Shown piece by piece: positions 59,779 through 64,000 of a stretch of 64,000 bases of DNA. Below the pieces are notes generated by a model that was not told where the DNA came from, did not search any database, and worked only from the letters and a program-made list of their open reading frames with translations. The stretch spans positions 1-64,000 of the forward strand of contig JAGKSB010000009.1 of the NCBI GenBank assembly GCA_017942165.1, written 5' to 3'. The stretch comes from Rhinopithecimicrobium faecis. Lineage in GTDB: Bacteria > Bacteroidota > Bacteroidia > Sphingobacteriales > Sphingobacteriaceae. The position numbers and the translations under genes were made by a program. Numbering within the stretch: the first letter of the stretch is position 1; every line of letters starts with the position of its first letter.

Positions 59779-62700
59779 TTAAAGTGAGAAATTAAGACCA
59801 AAGTTAAACGTGCGTACAGGAGGATATCCGATATAATCAATCCCTGCAGAAGGTACATTGGACATGCCTTTTTGCGTATTTACCTCAGGGTCGAAACCTT
59901 TATATTTTGTGAACAACAGTAAGTTTGTCCCATTAATAAAAATATTCAGATTCTTCAAGGAGCTTCCTACATCACCGATGCGGTAGCCTACCGTAGCATT
60001 CGCCAGTTTTAAATAGCTACCATCTTCAATATAACGCGATGATGCAGCAATCGGGTTGGAAAGAGACTCTTGAATAGGTCCACCAATAAGATTTTTAGCC
60101 ACATTACGAGTTCCTAAATTGGTGATAGGAATAACTGAATTTGCGGTATTGTTATACAATTCACGCCCTAAAAGGCCGTTGAAATTTAAGGATGCTGACC
60201 ATTTTTTATAGGTTACATCGGTACTAATCCCTACAAGAGCACGCGCATTTGGATTTCCGAGATAAAAGAAGGTAAACCCGTCATCGGTATATTTTGAAAA
60301 TCCTTCCGCGTCAAGGCCTTGAAATTCACGCGTCATCATCGCAAACATCGGAAGTCCCGACTGAATGACTTCTAGCGTCACACCCGACATCCCTTGTCCA
60401 CTTAAAGCACCGGTAATAATAGTACCATTAAGCCCTTTTACATTATTCTTTAGAAAAGTAACATTCCCTCCTAAGTTCCAAGTTAAATTAGGACGATCAA
60501 TTAAGGCCGAATTCAGGCTTATCTCCACCCCTTTATTTTCAATCTGACCATCTAAGTTCATCCATACCGTAGCTGCACCTGGTGCAATAGGATACGAGGG
60601 AATTACAGGGTATAACAAATCGGTCGTTTTCTTTTGGAAGTAATCAATGGATCCCGTTAAGGCACGTCCAAAAATACCGAAATCTAAACCTACATTTATT
60701 TGTTCATCAGACTGCCATTTTAAATCTAGGTTACGGTTGTTTATGGGCGTTTGACGGCCATCAATACCTAGGGAATAGCGATTAACAGCTGCCCCAGAAG
60801 GGAACTCTTGATTACCTGTACGTCCCCAGCCTGCACGCAGTTTTAATGCAGTGATCACCGTAGCATCTTGCATAAAGGCCTCATTGCGGATATTCCAAGC
60901 TGCGGAGAAAGATGGGAAATTACCATATTTATTATTTTCCCCAAATTTTGTGGAACCATCACGACGGATGGTAGCGGTTAATAGATAACGATTATCATAG
61001 TTTAAGATACCACGGAAGAAGTAGGACTGTAATTCCGTCGTAGGGTCGTAGTAAGAGTTGATAGCTCTTGAACCTGCAGAACCAGCCTGCAAAGCATCGG
61101 TGTAGTCTACAGCTATATCTCCGTAATTACGTCCCGAGTAGTTCATGCCCTTATTGATAAAGTTCATATACTCGTAACCCACGACAGCATTTAAATTTAA
61201 CTTCTCCGCGATTTCCTTATTAAATGTTAAAGTATGGGTAAGTTGTGACGTAATTAACTCATTATTAATATAGCCTGCATAGCCTCCACGAATTCCAGAA
61301 TTTTCATCGGCTTCAATACCTTGAATATTTATCCAGCTACGTGTTGAAGCTCTACGTATCCCTGTATTATAATTTACGGAAGCTAAAAAACGGTATTCCA
61401 ACCAGTCGTTAAATTTGTAGTATGGCGAGATATTAGCCATAATGGTAGATACTTTGACACGGTCATCATAGGCCTCAATCATGGCCAATGGATTCACGAT
61501 GGTACTTCCTTTAATAACATTTAATGAGCCATCGGCTAAGCGCAGCGGCTGTGTCGGGTTCCAGTTTAAAGCCTGCCCAATTACAGAACCCTGAAATCCA
61601 GCATCCGTGGTAATGGGCGCTATCTGCTCATTTGTTTGGGACGTAATTAAGCCAACATCTAGACCCAGTTTTTTGGAATTTAACATTTTGAAATTCCCAT
61701 TTAAGGAACCTACAAATTTCTTAAATCCTGAATTAAGGATGATCCCTTGTTGATTTTGATAGCCGAAGGACGTTCTGAATTTGGAGTCATCGCCACCGCC
61801 AGAGATGGATACATTATAATTTTGATTTACAGCCGTGCGTAAGATTTCATCTAGCGCATCTACCTTATCGCCGTAATCGCCTGTGGTAAGTCCATATTGC
61901 TTTAAAGCAGCACGGTACTCATCCCCATTTAAGACATCAATTTTACGCATAATACTACCGAGTCCAGTAGTCGTATTAACATCCACTTTAAGGCCTCCTG
62001 ATTTTCCTCTTTTTGTGGTTATCAAGACCACCCCATAGGCCGCACGGGAACCATAGATTGCTGTTGCAGAGGCATCTTTTAGAATTTCAATATTCTCAAT
62101 ATCATTGGGATTTAAAAAGGTCAATGGGTTTCCAGAAGGGCTGGCACCAAGACCACCACTTTCACTTGGGCGCGCTGAGCGACCATCCAATGCCACACCG
62201 TCTACGACATATAAAGGCTGTCCCGACCCTGTAACGGCTGAGGAACCACGAATTTGCACGGTAGATCCTCCCCCTGGCTGTCCCGAGTTATTAATCATCT
62301 GAACGCCTGAAGCTTTCCCTTGAATTAATTGATCCGGAGAAGTAAAAGGACCTTGGTTAAAGTCCTCCGCTTTAATAGAAGAAACAGCCCCCGTAAGGTC
62401 ATTTTTTTTCACCGAGGCATAGCCTACAATAGACACCTCTCCGAGCTGCTCCCCTAAGCTAACAAGGGTAATATCACGTTGCTGCTCGCTGCTTGATAAG
62501 GCTAATTTTTCTGCATATTTTTGATAGCCTACAAAGGTTACTTCTAAGGTATAAGATCCTGTAGGAAGACCTGTAAATGTATACAGTCCTTTCCCGTCGG
62601 TACTTGTCGCTTTATTAAGCTCGACAATACGAACGGATGCCCCCGCCAAAGGTTCCTTTAGTTCACTACTGATGATACCTTGTAATTTTGCTTGTTGCGC

Positions 62701-62784
62701 AAATGCTGAAATACTGCATAAGAAGACTAAGAGCCAGATACAGCAGGCCTTAATCAACCTGAAATAGGTTGTTAGTTTGTTCAT
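59779..62784 (-). CDS. SusC/RagA family TonB-linked transporter (pair 4)
   Basis: A 1001-residue TonB-dependent transporter with signal peptide (IWLLVFLCSISAFA), regulatory domain KLQGIISSELKEPLAGA, plug motifs EVSIVGYASVKKNDLTGAVSS and ASATAIYGSRAAYGVVLITTKRG, and a barrel ending FNFGLNFSL. It is about 100 residues shorter than pair 1. It is the first gene of the SusCD unit that ends before lacI. The 200-nt gap upstream separates it from the divergent NERD gene. No STN domain. Confidence 0.95.
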   Translation of the reverse strand: MNKLTTYFRLIKACCIWLLVFLCSISAFAQQAKLQGIISSELKEPLAGASVRIVELNKATSTDGKGLYTFTGLPTGSYTLEVTFVGYQKYAEKLALSSSEQQRDITLVSLGEQLGEVSIVGYASVKKNDLTGAVSSIKAEDFNQGPFTSPDQLIQGKASGVQMINNSGQPGGGSTVQIRGSSAVTGSGQPLYVVDGVALDGRSARPSESGGLGASPSGNPLTFLNPNDIENIEILKDASATAIYGSRAAYGVVLITTKRGKSGGLKVDVNTTTGLGSIMRKIDVLNGDEYRAALKQYGLTTGDYGDKVDALDEILRTAVNQNYNVSISGGGDDSKFRTSFGYQNQQGIILNSGFKKFVGSLNGNFKMLNSKKLGLDVGLITSQTNEQIAPITTDAGFQGSVIGQALNWNPTQPLRLADGSLNVIKGSTIVNPLAMIEAYDDRVKVSTIMANISPYYKFNDWLEYRFLASVNYNTGIRRASTRSWINIQGIEADENSGIRGGYAGYINNELITSQLTHTLTFNKEIAEKLNLNAVVGYEYMNFINKGMNYSGRNYGDIAVDYTDALQAGSAGSRAINSYYDPTTELQSYFFRGILNYDNRYLLTATIRRDGSTKFGENNKYGNFPSFSAAWNIRNEAFMQDATVITALKLRAGWGRTGNQEFPSGAAVNRYSLGIDGRQTPINNRNLDLKWQSDEQINVGLDFGIFGRALTGSIDYFQKKTTDLLYPVIPSYPIAPGAATVWMNLDGQIENKGVEISLNSALIDRPNLTWNLGGNVTFLKNNVKGLNGTIITGALSGQGMSGVTLEVIQSGLPMFAMMTREFQGLDAEGFSKYTDDGFTFFYLGNPNARALVGISTDVTYKKWSASLNFNGLLGRELYNNTANSVIPITNLGTRNVAKNLIGGPIQESLSNPIAASSRYIEDGSYLKLANATVGYRIGDVGSSLKNLNIFINGTNLLLFTKYKGFDPEVNTQKGMSNVPSAGIDYIGYPPVRTFNFGLNFSL

Positions 62785-62969
62785 AATCGGTCTAATTTGG
62801 TTTGTTTTGTTGTCTACAAGATAATGAGAAAATATTTAATTAATTTATAAAAATCATAAAAAATATTTACGGTAATGGACACTGTAGCGTAAAAACAATC
62901 GATTGATTACCCCAAACCCTCGCTACAGATTCTTTTTCAACCATACGCATTTGTATTCTTCAATAATGC

Positions 62970-62977
62970 TACCTTTG
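62970..62977 (+). promoter_or_regulatory. -7 box of the NERD gene
   Basis: TAccTTTG followed by C ends only 7 nt before the ATG at 62985, so the mRNA would be leaderless or nearly so. TTTG at 62950-62953 would be a -33 with a short 16-nt spacer. Confidence 0.5.
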
Positions 62978-62984
62978 CAATTTT

Positions 62985-63764
62985 ATGAGTGTTGAGCATT
63001 TGAGCGATATGTGGGGGAAGCTACTGTACTTATGGCCGCTACTTTTGGGGCTATCTTTTTGGGCATTTTTAAGTTATATAAAACCTTATATTAAGGGATA
63101 TATCGGTGAGAAAGCCATTTCTTTTATCCTTTATTTTTTAAATAAAAAGCGTTATAAAGTATTAAACGACGTCAAGATTCCGCATAAAAGCGGCTTTGCG
63201 CAGATAGATCATCTCGTAATTTCAGCTTATGGCATTTTTGTCATTGAAACAAAGCACTATAAAGGAATAATTTATGGCTCCGAGGCGAGCTATCATTGGA
63301 CGCAGGTGCTTGGACGTAAGCAATACAAATTCTATAACCCAATCCTTCAGAATAAGGGTCATATAATGGCATTGCGACAGGCATTGCGTGCCTATCCACA
63401 ACTGCGTTATATCTCTCTCATCGTATTTACCTGGCGTTCCACTTTGAAGATTGAGGTCTCCACGCCTGTTATAAAATATTATTGGCTGTATGTAAAAATT
63501 CTATTTTACCGTAAGAAATGCCTTACAACGATGGAGGTTGCAGCTATTACTGCTTATTTAGAAAGGATCAATGGAAAAAGCTATCGTTTAGTAGATCAAT
63601 TTATGGAAAATGGTAGCGCGGCGCGTTGTCCCCAATGTGCAGGAATATTAGTTGTCCGTAACGGGAAATATGGCTTCTTTAAAGGGTGTCAAAACTACCC
63701 TTCTTGTGACTATACCACCAAGATGAATCGTGAATCTGCTATTCGTGAATCTGCTATTTCATAA
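62985..63764 (+). CDS. NERD-domain protein with C-terminal zinc ribbon
   Basis: A 259-residue protein with an N-terminal membrane helix (LLYLWPLLLGLSFWAFLSYI), a nuclease-related (NERD) domain at about 35-140 (GEKAISFILYFL, AQIDHLVISAYGIFVIETKHYKG, a PD-(D/E)xK-like D...E-x-K pattern) and a topoisomerase-type zinc ribbon at 214-241 (CPQC and CQNYPSC). Nuclease activity is possible but unproven. ATG 62985 or M9 (63009) may be used. The tail carries an in-frame 15-bp tandem duplication (RESAI-RESAI). The last 11 nt overlap the converging DUF1294 gene. Confidence 0.88.
   Translation: MSVEHLSDMWGKLLYLWPLLLGLSFWAFLSYIKPYIKGYIGEKAISFILYFLNKKRYKVLNDVKIPHKSGFAQIDHLVISAYGIFVIETKHYKGIIYGSEASYHWTQVLGRKQYKFYNPILQNKGHIMALRQALRAYPQLRYISLIVFTWRSTLKIEVSTPVIKYYWLYVKILFYRKKCLTTMEVAAITAYLERINGKSYRLVDQFMENGSAARCPQCAGILVVRNGKYGFFKGCQNYPSCDYTTKMNRESAIRESAIS
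63729..63758 (+). repeat. 15-bp in-frame tandem duplication in the NERD gene tail
   Basis: CGTGAATCTGCTATT occurs twice in tandem (63729-63743, 63744-63758), encoding RESAI-RESAI before the final S. It overlaps the end of the converging DUF1294 gene (stop at 63754-63756). Confidence 0.9.
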
Positions 63765-63990
63765 CATATAATAAACTTATTAAGAGGCATTGAAGCAGTA
63801 CAACCGCTATGAATTTTAAAACAAAACTTACTTTCGCGATCTTATGCCTAAAAATCAACATGCCGAGGAAGGCACCCAGGCAGCCGCCCAGGAATGCTAG
63901 AAGAAGTAAATTTTTTTCTGAAATACGTCTTTTTGATTTTACAGCCAAGTACTTATCATATCCATACAAAGAAAATGTCAAGCTATTCAT
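63754..63990 (-). CDS. DUF1294 family membrane protein (5' end may lie outside the window)
   Basis: A small membrane protein of the DUF1294 family: SLYGYDKYLAVKSKRRISEKNLLLLAFLGG and RHKI-like IFRHKIAKVSF are the signature (YGYDKxxAxxxxxRIxExxLLxLALxGG). The ATG at 63990 gives 78 residues. However the frame stays open upstream to base 64000 with hydrophobic codons (L-V-L), as in family members that start with an extra hydrophobic segment, so the true start is probably to the right of the window. The stop overlaps the NERD gene's end by 11 nt. Function is unknown. Confidence 0.75.
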   Translation of the reverse strand: MNSLTFSLYGYDKYLAVKSKRRISEKNLLLLAFLGGCLGAFLGMLIFRHKIAKVSFVLKFIAVVLLQCLLISLLYVMK

Positions 63991-64000
63991 TAAAACAAGT

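Noticed and set aside
6354..62784. ECF sigma/anti-sigma control of the Sus pairs
   Set aside because: No sigma or FecR-like genes in the window and the SusC proteins lack STN domains.
1..64000. CRISPR arrays, tRNA genes, prophage
   Set aside because: No regularly spaced repeats, cloverleaf sequences or phage gene sets were found on either strand.

Overview
The window is a chromosomal segment of a Bacteroidota bacterium, most likely Sphingobacteriaceae (Sphingobacterium or Pedobacter type). The evidence is four SusC/SusD outer-membrane pairs, promoters of the Bacteroidota form (TTG or TTTG, about 19 nt, then TAnnTTTG) in place of E. coli -35/-10 boxes, and the first 14 nt of a 16S rRNA gene at the left edge that fits this family. 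No prophage, insertion sequence, CRISPR array, tRNA or secretion-system cluster is visible. Base composition and codon use look even throughout.

Left part (1-6.3 kb): a minus-strand rRNA operon leaves the window at base 1, with two tandem promoters and a leader. Next come a Nudix hydrolase, a UPF1-like SF1 helicase, an aldo/keto reductase and a tiny Lys-rich protein. A nitric-oxide defence unit follows: an Rrf2/NsrR-type Fe-S repressor upstream of flavohaemoglobin hmp, with the same AGATA-N4-TATCT operator in front of both genes.

6.3-32.6 kb: two SusC/SusD pairs without adjacent CAZymes lie at 6.4-11.5 and 27.6-32.6 kb. Between them are an M1 metallopeptidase with a HupE-like membrane protein and a divergent DUF6702 protein, a Crp/Fnr-type regulator, an S9 peptidase, an FKBP/small protein/MscS operon, a DUF4886 SGNH-like protein, a LamB-type porin with a GH2 glycosidase, YkvA and xanthine phosphoribosyltransferase genes, a four-helix membrane protein and a truncated BrkB/YihY gene.

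32.6-42 kb: long-chain acyl-CoA ligase, DEAD-box helicase, MarR plus DUF2798 pair, PAS-LuxR regulator, a hypothetical protein, a glycerophosphodiester phosphodiesterase, and a two-gene GMC dehydrogenase (FAD subunit with a CxxCxxCxxxC cluster plus gluconate-dehydrogenase subunit 3-like partner).

42-64 kb is glycan oriented: GH20 hexosaminidase, DUF808 and 'Gcr-type' membrane proteins, a GlcNAc-6-sulfatase-like sulfatase, and a compact polysaccharide-utilisation locus transcribed leftwards (LacI regulator, SusC, SusD, GH130 lipoprotein, ROK kinase, sugar:H+ symporter). A perfect 18-bp LacI-type palindrome lies just before its susC. A fourth SusC/SusD pair lies upstream of lacI. The window ends with a NERD-domain protein converging on a partial DUF1294 membrane protein.

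The most informative regulatory findings are the NO-regulon operators, the LacI operator, the rRNA promoters and a candidate MarR operator. No wholly new multi-gene system can be claimed from the sequence alone; the poorly characterised small genes and operons are listed as candidates.
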